Assembly: GCA_945788595.1 (NCBI GenBank)
Contig: CALZMS010000006.1
Span: 1-14,022 of the forward strand
Length of the DNA: 14,022 nucleotides
Source of the DNA: an uncultured Lachnospiraceae bacterium
Lineage (GTDB): Bacteria > Bacillota > Clostridia > Lachnospirales > Lachnospiraceae
Direction of reading: 5' to 3'
A program made the translations under genes and the position numbers. The notes under the pieces were generated by a model. That model was not told the DNA's origin. It ran no database searches and saw only the letters and a program-made list of their open reading frames with translations. Positions 7,172 through 14,022 of this stretch are shown here, in pieces. How positions within the stretch are numbered: the stretch's first letter is position 1; each line of letters starts with the position of its first letter.

Positions 7172-9127
7172 CTATATACACAGTTCTTCTCCCGGACAAA
7201 GGCTATATATCTTCCCATTTATTTGCACTGTGCCGCCGGCACATTCTGTAAAAATCTTCAATTGTTTTCCATCCCAGTTCATCCGTACATTTTTTTCACC
7301 CACAGGAAGAGTACACTGAAATGAAGAGAAAAACGACAGCTGTGGTTCCAGTACAAACCCTGTGCCACCAGTCTGAGTAAATTTAAGGCCCATAAAATAG
7401 CGTGCCAGAAAATAAATGGGGCTGGCAGACCATGCATGACAAAGACTCTTGCCAAACCGGTCACCATACATATCGTACTGTGCCTTCACGGGTACCATGG
7501 GATCATATTCTTCCCAGAAAGTCACAGCGCCGCGATCCAGCATACCGCCCCAGTAGTTGTGCAGCGTATCCCAGACTTCCTGAAACTTTCCCATCTGGCA
7601 CAGCATGTCCAGCGCAAAAAAGTTAAAATACGGTGTTGTAATGGCAGGAATCTCATCGTTATTTATAACATTCTGTATAATGTTCTCCTGCTGCATATCG
7701 TCCGCAATATCATACAACACAGCAAAAATATTGGCATGGCGGGTAACATGGCGTTTTCCCGATACATACGAATCAATAAACGCCCCCTTTTCTTCATCCC
7801 AGAAAAAAGCAGGGATCGTCTCTTTTAACTGCGCATAATTCTCCTGAAACTTCTGACTGTCCTCGCCTAACAAAACGCTGATCTCTTCCATAGCTTTCCA
7901 ACAGGCTGCATACAGCATCTGCTCCGCACAGACAGGCCCCTCTTTATCAAAATCTGCCCAGTCAATATATACCCAGTCCTTTTTGCGTCCTACGATAAAC
8001 CCATGCTCATCCGTCTGTTTCTGACAGAAACCCATCAACGAACACATTTTAGGGTACATCTGCTTTACAAATCGCAGATCCCCATAGGCCTCATAATGCT
8101 TCTTTATCCCCAGTATCCAAAACAGAGAATAATCCATAATCGTATTAATATGGGTCGTCATCGGATCATTGCCCCGAAGAGCGATCAGCGTACGCTGATC
8201 AATATCCGGATCCGCAAACAGATACTGATTGACAAAAAAGCTCTGGTACGCATCGCCGGACCAGATCCATTTATCCCGCTTCACACCATCAATAAAAAAA
8301 ATTCCACTGCATAGCCTGAACGTATGCTCAGCCACATTCCAAATGGCATTAATTTTCTCGTTATCACAGCAAAAATCTGCCCGCACCGGGATATCCACAT
8401 ACTGATGCAGCGCCGTCAGATGAACCTCTCCTTTTCTGACACCGGGGACAAAAGCAAAACGAAGAGCGCAGCGCGGACACAGCCCCGTATCCGGGTCAGG
8501 TTCCCAACTGTAATAACAGTGTACCGGATCAAGAGCCTCCTCTGCCGATTCTCCACAACAGATACGAATCGGACGATAGCCATCCGTATACTCCACCTGC
8601 AATACAGCCGTCAGTTCCGTCTCAAATTCAAACAGCATACCGCCAACGCACTCTGTCTCTGACACAGGCTCAAAACACTTCTCACTGTATTCCCACCGAG
8701 TAGGATCCTGCTCTTCTCTTGTAAAATAACGGTTCTTTCCCGCCGGTACTGCCGACTGGTCATAATCCTCCGTCATCCATCCCTCATCAGAGCATATGAT
8801 ATCTCCTTTTACATAGATGTTTGGAAAAGCCTCAATACATCCTGCATGAACCGACACATCTACCTCACCCGGCCCACACAGAATTTCTTTTCCAAATGGA
8901 TATTTCTTCTCCCCTGCCAATACATAGCCCACAGATTTAGAAAGTACACAGAAAGAAGTTTCCTGCTCCAGATGATACGACCTTCGAAAAACTACTCGAT
9001 GACGAACACCCTCGCTTTTCCAGAACGCCGGCCATCCATAGCCTCTCTCCACACGACTGAAATTCTGCTGCATAGCATGATACAGTTCAAAATCTCCCGG
9101 ATACCAGAGCCAGTAACACTGTTTCAT
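7172..9127 (-). CDS. GH78-like alpha-L-rhamnosidase-related glycosidase (second of a tandem pair)
   Basis: This 651-residue protein has a beta-sandwich N-terminal half and an (alpha/alpha)6 barrel from about residue 250 to 580, with a short beta domain at the end (about 585-651). The GH78 signature region is DGVKRDKWIWSGD at 280-292, with the aspartates at offsets 0, 5 and 12 kept. Many GH78 enzymes have Glu after RD as the general acid, but here there is Lys286. The C-terminal catalytic Glu region is TFWEE (Glu539), and LCHAWSASP at 562-570 holds a conserved His. The aromatic patch WVYIDW is at 385-390. There is no signal peptide, so it is probably cytoplasmic. ATG at 9127 overlaps the TGA of the upstream gene (ATGA, 9124-9127) and is preceded by GAAGGAG about 10 bases away; an in-frame Met at 9202 lies deep inside the upstream gene and was rejected. 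Rhamnoside hydrolysis is the best guess, but a different sugar specificity is plausible given the altered acid site. Confidence 0.8.
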   Translation of the reverse strand: MKQCYWLWYPGDFELYHAMQQNFSRVERGYGWPAFWKSEGVRHRVVFRRSYHLEQETSFCVLSKSVGYVLAGEKKYPFGKEILCGPGEVDVSVHAGCIEAFPNIYVKGDIICSDEGWMTEDYDQSAVPAGKNRYFTREEQDPTRWEYSEKCFEPVSETECVGGMLFEFETELTAVLQVEYTDGYRPIRICCGESAEEALDPVHCYYSWEPDPDTGLCPRCALRFAFVPGVRKGEVHLTALHQYVDIPVRADFCCDNEKINAIWNVAEHTFRLCSGIFFIDGVKRDKWIWSGDAYQSFFVNQYLFADPDIDQRTLIALRGNDPMTTHINTIMDYSLFWILGIKKHYEAYGDLRFVKQMYPKMCSLMGFCQKQTDEHGFIVGRKKDWVYIDWADFDKEGPVCAEQMLYAACWKAMEEISVLLGEDSQKFQENYAQLKETIPAFFWDEEKGAFIDSYVSGKRHVTRHANIFAVLYDIADDMQQENIIQNVINNDEIPAITTPYFNFFALDMLCQMGKFQEVWDTLHNYWGGMLDRGAVTFWEEYDPMVPVKAQYDMYGDRFGKSLCHAWSASPIYFLARYFMGLKFTQTGGTGFVLEPQLSFFSSFQCTLPVGEKNVRMNWDGKQLKIFTECAGGTVQINGKIYSLCPGEELCI

Positions 9128-10719
9128 TTTTTCACATCTCCTTCTTCCGTAAGATAAAATTTCCGTAGGAAATATGTAGGTGTGCAGCTCCATGCATGGC
9201 AAAAACTGTTCACCGCTACTGAACCATAGGGCGATTCATATTTATTAAAAGGATTATACAATTCCCAGAATGTATCTGCCCCGTCATGGATCATCTCGCC
9301 CCAATACCGTTTCATTTCTTCCAGAGCACGTTCTTTTTCGCCAGAGCGAATCAGCGCATCGATATAATGATGGTACATATAGGGCGTTACCATACGAATT
9401 CTCGGATTCACTTCAATAGTATGCAGAATCAACGCACGGTTTTTTTCCTGATCAAACACCCTCGCCAGAATCATCCACACCTGGGTCGCCCAGGATATCT
9501 GGCGATCAGGTCCGCTTACAAACAACTGCTTCCCCTCATCCCAGAAATGGTCAATAGCCGACTGCTTCAATACCTGAATCTTCTCAGACAACCACTGTTT
9601 CGTCTGCGTATCTTTCATGCACTCGGCCAGACGGATACCATACCTCATCGCATAAATCAAAATAGCCAGAGAACATGCCTGGGTATTGAGTCCCTCGCCC
9701 CAGTCAACAAAGCACCAGAATTCACCGCTTCGATCCGGAATAACATTATCCTCAGTAAGATAAGTCAGACCAATCTCAATCTGGCGGATAGCGACCGGAT
9801 ACAAATCCTGAAGAGTCTTCTCATCACCGGTCTCCTGATAATAATCCAACAAAACAGAACCATACAACAGCGCATAATCGTACAGATAGGTATCATCCGG
9901 CTCAATTTCCGGTTCCAGAAAAAGACAGGCTGGAATCTTACCCTCATTAAAGGTCAAGCCGCCAAACAGATACAGACACCTTTTTACCATATCTTTATGA
10001 CCAAAGGTCTTATAATTGGCTCTTGCCTGCAGACGCAGATCCCCAAGCCACATTCTTCGATCACGTTTAGGACCATCTTCAAAGACAAGCTGCATACAGT
10101 TTTTTAAGGTACGGATACTGACCTGATCGATTTTCCGAAGCAGAACATCTTCTGTCTGGATCGCAGGTACCATCTCCTCCCGAACTGCCGAAACAGACTG
10201 CAGCTTCACATCCTGCACCACCAGAGAGAACTTCAAAGATACATCCAGCACCTTAATCTCCAGATAACGGAAAGCATAACGTCTTGGCAGCACAAGCTTC
10301 TCCGGAAGCACATCTACATGAAGATACTCTTCCTGAATCCACCCCTTACTGATCCAACCGTTATAGGCAGAAATATCCGTCGTCAGCTCATCCAGACGTT
10401 CCGCAAATTTCAGATAAATATAGGCCGGCGCATCCTGGTGACTCCCCACAGATGCCAGTTCTAACGTCACATACCCTACATAATGATTGCCAAAATCAAG
10501 AATGATACTGTCATCCTTTTTTAATACTTTTTCCTTTAAATGATCCACAGGTTCTTCTTCCGTGATCTCCGGTTCCGGATGTTCATTTCTCTCCAGTTTC
10601 AAAAGTCTCTGCGGTGTTACCTCTGTCCGGATCAGATCCGGCTTTAATTCCTCTGCTATACTCAGAAATTCTTCGTTTTTATGTACATGAAATTCATCAA
10701 GAATACATACCGATGCCAT
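9124..10719 (-). CDS. Short GH78-like glycosidase, first gene of the glycosidase operon
   Basis: This 531-residue protein is related to the (alpha/alpha)6-barrel alpha-L-rhamnosidases and to the next gene. The N-terminal beta-sandwich (about 60-185) contains ILDFGNHYVGYV at 73-84, as in rhamnosidase sandwich domains. The barrel begins near 190 with DGPKRDRRMWLGD at 215-227: aspartates at offsets 0, 5 and 12 are present, but Arg221 occupies the position of the usual general-acid Glu. VDWGEG is at 338-343, TFWE (Glu486) at 483-486 and FCHAWSCTP at 506-514. It is much shorter than many GH78 enzymes and lacks extra carbohydrate-binding domains and a signal peptide. ATG at 10719 was chosen because GGGAGG ends 7 bases upstream; an in-frame TTG at 10734 overlaps that site. 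It overlaps the following gene by 4 bases, implying coupled translation and perhaps a joint complex. The exact substrate is not inferable; whether it is fully active is open. Confidence 0.8.
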   Translation of the reverse strand: MASVCILDEFHVHKNEEFLSIAEELKPDLIRTEVTPQRLLKLERNEHPEPEITEEEPVDHLKEKVLKKDDSIILDFGNHYVGYVTLELASVGSHQDAPAYIYLKFAERLDELTTDISAYNGWISKGWIQEEYLHVDVLPEKLVLPRRYAFRYLEIKVLDVSLKFSLVVQDVKLQSVSAVREEMVPAIQTEDVLLRKIDQVSIRTLKNCMQLVFEDGPKRDRRMWLGDLRLQARANYKTFGHKDMVKRCLYLFGGLTFNEGKIPACLFLEPEIEPDDTYLYDYALLYGSVLLDYYQETGDEKTLQDLYPVAIRQIEIGLTYLTEDNVIPDRSGEFWCFVDWGEGLNTQACSLAILIYAMRYGIRLAECMKDTQTKQWLSEKIQVLKQSAIDHFWDEGKQLFVSGPDRQISWATQVWMILARVFDQEKNRALILHTIEVNPRIRMVTPYMYHHYIDALIRSGEKERALEEMKRYWGEMIHDGADTFWELYNPFNKYESPYGSVAVNSFCHAWSCTPTYFLRKFYLTEEGDVKK

Positions 10720-10750
10720 AATTCTTCCTCCCAACTGATTCTTTTTTTTT

Positions 10751-10792
10751 ATTCTATCATGAATCTACCGAAAGCTCGTTTCCGTTTGCGGT
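10751..10792 (-). promoter_or_regulatory. Candidate promoter and operator of the GH78-like/GH2 operon
   Basis: On the minus strand a -10-like TAGAAT lies at 10756 down to 10751, about 32 bases before the start codon and followed by a run of nine A. No good -35 hexamer sits at normal spacing. In its place is an imperfect dyad: ACCGAAA (10767-10773) against TTTGCGGT (10785-10792), which pair with one bulged base. This layout would fit a promoter needing an activator or blocked by a repressor at -35. It is a pattern-based guess. Confidence 0.35.
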
Positions 10793-10821
10793 AAAAAAGC
10801 TGCCTTTCACGGAAGTATACA

Positions 10822-10860
10822 AGAAAAAGACAGCCAACATGCTCTTCACATCGGCTGTCT
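10822..10860 (-). terminator. Intrinsic terminator after the TetR-family gene
   Basis: On the minus strand AGACAGCC (10860-10853) pairs perfectly with GGCTGTCT (10835-10828) around a 17-base loop, followed by TTTT, C and TT. It begins 8 bases past the tetR-type stop codon and separates the idi-tetR unit from the glycosidase operon. Confidence 0.85.
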
Positions 10861-10867
10861 CACTCCA

Positions 10868-11440
10868 TCATCTGTTTTCGTATGTATTCTCCCTACACTG
10901 TCGAATCAGCGTATCCACCGTCATTTCAAAACTGTCCGGCAGCCTATGCAGAAACGACATACGTTCCTCCTTCATGCCATCTGTGATCCATCGCCTTGTA
11001 TACGCGCCGATGGCACAGCTGTAAAAACTGACAATGTAATCGATATCCTCTTCCGCCAGTTCACTTGCCCCTTCTCTTTTCAAAACCTGGGGACGAATAA
11101 AGTCATTTATGGCATACCGCAAATAATTCACCAGAATATCCTGATGCTGAGAGCTGGTCAGATGCATAATGGCCTTTTTGTGACTGAAAACTATATCTGC
11201 CACCATCAGATAGGCTTCATACAAGGTACTCTCTTCCCAGTTTTTCTCCTGCAGCCGTTCTCTTTCCACAGTAAAAATATCCTCAAGAACATCGTAGATA
11301 TCTTTGTAATAATAGTAAAACGTATTGCGGTTCAGCTCACATCGTATGACGATATCCTTGACCGTGATCTTGTCAAAAGTCTTTTCCTCCAAAAGCTCCA
11401 GACATGCCGTGCGTATGGCCTGTTTTGTAAATTTAGACAT
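10868..11440 (-). CDS. TetR/AcrR-family transcriptional regulator
   Basis: This 190-residue DNA-binding protein has an N-terminal helix-turn-helix at about residues 5-52: ITVKDIVIRCELNRNTFYYY followed by a KD-IYDVLEDIF stretch is the classic TetR pattern with recognition helix ending in FYYYYKD. The C-terminal ligand/dimer domain (about 60-190) is all-helical and not assignable to a ligand; the overall look resembles TetR members of clostridia with a DhaS-like C-terminal domain. Start ATG at 11440 has AGAGG 4-5 bases upstream and lies inside the last codons of idi, overlapping by 8 bases (11433-11440), so its translation is probably coupled to idi. An intrinsic terminator follows immediately. 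Likely targets are its own operon (see the palindrome at 12063-12082) or the glycosidase operon just downstream; neither is shown by the sequence. Confidence 0.9.
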   Translation of the reverse strand: MSKFTKQAIRTACLELLEEKTFDKITVKDIVIRCELNRNTFYYYYKDIYDVLEDIFTVERERLQEKNWEESTLYEAYLMVADIVFSHKKAIMHLTSSQHQDILVNYLRYAINDFIRPQVLKREGASELAEEDIDYIVSFYSCAIGAYTRRWITDGMKEERMSFLHRLPDSFEMTVDTLIRQCRENTYENR

Positions 11441-12032
11441 ATTTCCTCTGCCCCATCCTTTTTCTCACCAACTCCAGTGCCTTCCCAAACCACGCCGTAA
11501 ATTCCTCCGGAGAAGCCGCCATCCACTTATCCAGTTCATCCATGGTCACCCACCGGCTGTCCTCTATCTCTTCCGGATTACAGACGAAGTCTTCTTTTGC
11601 AAAAGTATGCGCAAGCGGACAGTACAAAAACACATGGTCTATCTCATGCTCACTCAAACCGTCAAACCGGGCAAGATATATAAATGACCCACAGGAATAT
11701 ATCGCATTCCTTTCCTCGGTAAAAAGACCGTCTGTCTTCGGATCCACGATATGAAACTGCACCTTCAGCCCCAGTTCTTCTTTTACTCTCTCGGAAAGAC
11801 AGGTTTCCATTGTCTCACCTTTCCTTGGATGTGAACAGCAGGCATTCGTCCAAAGACCACCAGAATGATATTTTCCGGCCGCCCTCTTCTGTATCAGCAT
11901 CGTCTGATCTGTTCTGTCAAAAATAAAAATGGAGAATGCGCGGTGAAGCAGTTCCTTCTGGTGCACTTCCAATTTTTCTCCATAGCCAATCACTCTATCC
12001 TGGCTGTCCACTAAAATAAGTTCATCATTCAT
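11433..12032 (-). CDS. idi: Isopentenyl-diphosphate delta-isomerase, type I (Nudix)
   Basis: This 199-residue protein should interconvert isopentenyl diphosphate and dimethylallyl diphosphate in the cytoplasm, balancing the building blocks for isoprenoids. Catalytic and metal residues align with E. coli Idi: His24 and His30 (metal), Cys66 and His68 in NACCSHP, and Glu128 and Glu130 in SEHEID. The Nudix box runs from about Gly72 to Leu89 (GETMETCLSERVKEELGL). Length is close to the usual 180-200. Start ATG at 12032 follows AAAGGGAC with 8-base spacing; a longer in-frame version starting at 12107 would run through the intergenic palindrome and has no good ribosome site. It overlaps the TetR-type gene by 8 bases. 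Many Firmicutes use the unrelated FMN-dependent type II enzyme, so the type I form here may reflect lineage preference or transfer. Some Nudix relatives of Idi have other substrates, but the full residue set supports Idi. Confidence 0.93.
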   Translation of the reverse strand: MNDELILVDSQDRVIGYGEKLEVHQKELLHRAFSIFIFDRTDQTMLIQKRAAGKYHSGGLWTNACCSHPRKGETMETCLSERVKEELGLKVQFHIVDPKTDGLFTEERNAIYSCGSFIYLARFDGLSEHEIDHVFLYCPLAHTFAKEDFVCNPEEIEDSRWVTMDELDKWMAASPEEFTAWFGKALELVRKRMGQRKYV

Positions 12033-12062
12033 TTTTATGTCCCTTTCTTCCTCAAGTCCACA

Positions 12063-12082
12063 AAAAATATACGCATATTCTT
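12063..12082. promoter_or_regulatory. Imperfect 20-bp palindrome, candidate TetR-family operator
   Basis: The sequence AAAAATATACGCATATTCTT has two-fold symmetry centred on CG at 12072-12073, with 7 of 10 base pairs matching overall and the inner AATAT/ATATT arms (12066-12079) perfect. Size and symmetry fit TetR-type operators. On the minus strand its left part contains TATATT (12071-12066), a possible -10 for idi about 34 bases before the idi start, so a bound repressor would block idi-tetR. It also lies about 40 bases before the divergent 63-residue gene. Binding is an inference. Confidence 0.4.
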
Positions 12083-12121
12083 CGTCAAATCTGCACATAG
12101 TAAACAAAAAGGAGATTCTCC

Positions 12122-12313
12122 ATGCGCACGAAAAAGAATGCCGATTTTCAAAACCAACGCCTGATCGATACCAGCGATTACCTCGGTCCTGCCGTATCCT
12201 CCACAGACTGTACAGGGCTGATACCCTCTGGTCTGACGGACCGGGCAGAACTGGAAGCCTATGAGGAAATGTACGCTTTTACACCTGTGAAAAGCGCAGA
12301 GCCTAATCCGTAA
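12122..12313 (+). CDS. Small acidic protein of unknown function
   Basis: The 63-residue product is not recognised. It is the only plus-strand ORF with convincing gene signals: AAAAAGGAG ends 7 bases before the ATG, it faces away from idi across an 89-base gap, and a hairpin with a T-run overlaps its end. The sequence starts basic (RTKKN), then is polar with DTSDYLGP at 16-23, TDCTGLIPSGL at 28-38 and an acidic DRAELEAYEEMY stretch at 40-51. There is no transmembrane segment, signal peptide or zinc motif (a single Cys at 30). It may be a small cytosolic protein expressed divergently from, and perhaps co-regulated with, idi-tetR. The alternative is a chance ORF, which the ribosome site makes less likely. 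Confidence 0.65.
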   Translation: MRTKKNADFQNQRLIDTSDYLGPAVSSTDCTGLIPSGLTDRAELEAYEEMYAFTPVKSAEPNP

Positions 12314-12329
12314 ATCCGGCCGCTTTTTT
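12290..12329 (+). terminator. Probable terminator of the small plus-strand gene
   Basis: AAAAGCG (12290-12296) pairs with CGCTTTT (12321-12327), and GCC (12301-12303) with GGC (12318-12320), leaving a 4-base bulge and 14-base loop; the T-run covers 12324-12329. It overlaps the last codons and stop of the 63-residue gene. Read on the minus strand the stem is followed by four T, so it may also stop transcription coming from the HD gene. Confidence 0.5.
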
Positions 12330-12438
12330 CTCTGCACACCGGTGACTTTCCATTGTATAACTTTTCACATTTCATCCGACATGTATATATACTATTTTAC
12401 ATGGGAACTTTTGTAAAGCCAATACGATCCAGAAAGAA

Positions 12439-12984
12439 TTACCGGTTTGGAAAGACATATTGGTGAAACAGTTCCAGATATGCCTGCTCCACCGCTGCAA
12501 AGGGCTGCACCGTATAATCCAGGCAAATATGTATTTCAGGAGCTTCTCCCTCCTGCTTTTCATGCAGCAGATGCTCCAGATCGTACCACAGCATTGCATC
12601 GTCTATTTCTTTTAGAAGGGCCTGTTCCTCCATACTGAGATCACTTCCCAGAAATTTCTCGTAGATCATTTTCAGCAGAGCTTCTTCCTGCCGTTTGTAT
12701 TCGGCCATACTCTTTTTGAAAGGCCTCGGCACATCAGACATATAGCATTCACTGGCATCGTGTAGAAGACAGACCAGGATCATGCGCTCCGACAATCCTC
12801 TGGCCGCGGCTTCTCTGGCACAGCACAGGCAATGCTGTCCTACGGACCAGAAGGTAGTGACATGGCCGTTTCCCCGACAGATCATGGACAGTGCATGGGC
12901 AATGTCCCGGATATCGATCAGCTCCGGCTCCGGGGCTGTCGGGTCAAAATGTTTTCCTGTGTATGTAGTGATATAATTGCTCAC
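12439..12984 (-). CDS. HD-domain phosphohydrolase (YfbR-like)
   Basis: This 181-residue cytoplasmic protein is of the metal-dependent HD superfamily, closest in look to the family of 5'-deoxynucleotidase-like hydrolases (YfbR type). The metal-binding set is visible: His51 in VGQHC, His75-Asp76 in LLHDASE, and Asp128/Asp129 in KEIDDAM. The motif HDASECYMSDVPRPFK-like segment at 75-90 and the N-terminal YTGKHFDP with DIAHALS at 27-33 are typical of this group. The start is GTG at 12984, preceded by AAAGGAG with a 7-base gap; no better ATG fits. It lies 69 bases downstream of the transglutaminase-like gene and is probably co-transcribed. Likely role is nucleotide monophosphate clean-up, but the substrate is not proven. 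The 125 bases after it (to 12314) hold only a 6-bp inverted repeat TTTACA/TGTAAA (12396-12417) and the terminator of the opposite gene. Confidence 0.85.
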   Translation of the reverse strand: MSNYITTYTGKHFDPTAPEPELIDIRDIAHALSMICRGNGHVTTFWSVGQHCLCCAREAAARGLSERMILVCLLHDASECYMSDVPRPFKKSMAEYKRQEEALLKMIYEKFLGSDLSMEEQALLKEIDDAMLWYDLEHLLHEKQEGEAPEIHICLDYTVQPFAAVEQAYLELFHQYVFPNR

Positions 12985-13053
12985 GAAACTACTCCTTTCC
13001 AGAGAGTGCCCGGAACCTCTGATCAGTTTGCATCAGAACCATGCTTTCGCCCG

Positions 13054-14022
13054 TCACTCTGTTTCCTCGTTTTCTGCTATATTGGCATCTTCCATAACGA
13101 TACTCTCCGTTTTATCCTCTTCCAGATATTTCACACGAAGCACAGCCTGGGGCCAGTTGATCTGCACGGAAGGAACCTTTCCCTTTTCTGCACCGGCCTT
13201 TCGCATCTGCTCCAGAATTTCCATCAGCACTTCTTTCGTCAGATACCCGCCCCGCCAGTGAAAGGTCAGCGTTTTGCCTTTCTTAGCCGCCTGCAGGGAA
13301 CGTTTGTATACATCCTCCATTTTCGTAAAGGACAGCTTTTTCTCGCGGTAATAAAAATGATCTGTTTCCGCGCACTGGGGTGCCGGAGCGATTAATGGCT
13401 CGTGGTCTCGAAATATCTGTTTATCCGGCAGATTGAAGTAATCGTAACGGATCTCCTCTGCCACATCCTGGTTTCCCCGGGTCAGGGTATTGTCAAAAGT
13501 AACATCCAGATGATAATATTTGCCATCGATGCGTACAACATTCCAGGTATGGCGGTATTTAATTCCCTTTTCCGGATTGTTCCCGCACAGCGCGATCACG
13601 TTCCAGACACCCAGTGCGTCAAGCAGCACTTTCACAGCTTTGGCTATGCCTTCACAGACACCCACGCCCTGTCCCAGCGGTCCGATGATCTCATGGGAAT
13701 AAGGTTTCTTCAGCTTATCGTACCGGACATTTTCGCAGATAAAATCATGCACATATTTTTCCTTCTCCCACTCCGTCAGTTTCATCGCCGGCCGGACAAG
13801 CTTCTCCACCCGGGCTGTCATGGCTTTCTTATGCTCCAGAATCTTGCTTTTTTCAAAAAGATACTCCGGAACGAAGATCAGATTCGGAGAACCCGGATAA
13901 TATTTATAGGAAAAGCCTACCGCCCAGAAGATTTCCGGGTGATCCAGGCGCAGTTGGAAGAAGATATTGTATAAATTCTCTGCCTCGCAGTGGGGGATCA
14001 GGATCTCGGTGTCCATGGTCTG
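13054..14022 (-). CDS. Transglutaminase-like cysteine peptidase-fold protein, N-terminus cut
   Basis: At least 320 residues are visible. Numbering from the Met at 14016, the transglutaminase core spans about 85-180 with the Cys-His-Asp triad Cys121 (GVCEGIAKA), His156 (RHTWNVV) and Asp171 (YYHLDVTFD). Such domains act as peptidases or amide-forming enzymes; the target is unknown. The segment LDHPEIFWAVGFSY at 24-37 is typical of clostridial members, which usually have a further stretch before it, and no ribosome site is seen, so the Met at 14016 is probably internal and the gene continues past the window. The region after the core (about 235-320) is charged, with KKGKTLTFHW near 246-255, and ends in an acidic tail. 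Whether the protein is secreted cannot be judged without the N-terminus. The HD gene follows 69 bases later. Confidence 0.85.
   Translation of the reverse strand, partial: QTMDTEILIPHCEAENLYNIFFQLRLDHPEIFWAVGFSYKYYPGSPNLIFVPEYLFEKSKILEHKKAMTARVEKLVRPAMKLTEWEKEKYVHDFICENVRYDKLKKPYSHEIIGPLGQGVGVCEGIAKAVKVLLDALGVWNVIALCGNNPEKGIKYRHTWNVVRIDGKYYHLDVTFDNTLTRGNQDVAEEIRYDYFNLPDKQIFRDHEPLIAPAPQCAETDHFYYREKKLSFTKMEDVYKRSLQAAKKGKTLTFHWRGGYLTKEVLMEILEQMRKAGAEKGKVPSVQINWPQAVLRVKYLEEDKTESIVMEDANIAENEETE

Noticed and set aside
9286..10107. 273-codon open frame on the plus strand
   Set aside because: Antisense to the first GH78-like gene, whose catalytic motifs are clear in the other strand; composition is typical of a shadow frame.
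12035..12337. 100-codon minus-strand frame overlapping the small plus-strand gene
   Set aside because: No ribosome site, Arg/Cys/His-rich product, and it runs through the idi promoter region.
12396..12417. TTTACA/TGTAAA inverted repeat after the HD gene as a terminator
   Set aside because: Only 6 AT-rich pairs and no T-run; stability is too low to call.

Overview
The window looks like chromosomal DNA from a Gram-positive gut-type clostridium, most likely a Lachnospiraceae-like organism. This is an inference from strong AGGAGG-type ribosome binding sites, tightly packed operons, a circularly permuted family 3 glycosidase of the kind known from Butyrivibrio and Ruminococcus, and several glycosidases beside a sugar:cation symporter. 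Almost everything is read from the minus strand. The one clear exception is a 63-residue ORF on the plus strand.

Right part (about 14022 to 11433, going leftwards): a transglutaminase-like protein cut by the window edge; an HD-domain phosphohydrolase starting at GTG; a small unknown plus-strand gene with its own ribosome binding site and a likely terminator; then a type I isopentenyl-diphosphate isomerase (idi) overlapping a TetR-family regulator by 8 bases. An imperfect 20-bp palindrome between idi and the small gene is a good candidate operator. A clear intrinsic terminator ends the idi-tetR unit.

Middle (10719 to 4693): a three-gene glycosidase operon. Two tandem proteins related to GH78 alpha-L-rhamnosidases overlap by 4 bases (ATGA) and are followed 49 bases later by a GH2 enzyme with both catalytic glutamates. 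None has a signal peptide, so they should act in the cytoplasm.

Left part (4692 to 1): a 288-base intergenic region with a TATAAT box and two inverted repeats, then a second operon. It encodes a 1022-residue domain-swapped GH3 enzyme with hydrophobic anchors at both ends, a four-helix membrane protein of unknown function, and the N-terminal 295 residues of a GPH-family (MelB/XynP-like) sugar symporter that runs off the window. A working model, not proven here: the anchored GH3 trims a glycoside outside the cell, the symporter brings in the product, and the cytoplasmic GH2 and GH78-like enzymes finish the breakdown. The substrate cannot be read from sequence. No sugar kinase, isomerase or obviously dedicated sugar-responsive regulator lies in the window. 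No RNA genes, insertion sequences or CRISPR arrays were seen.
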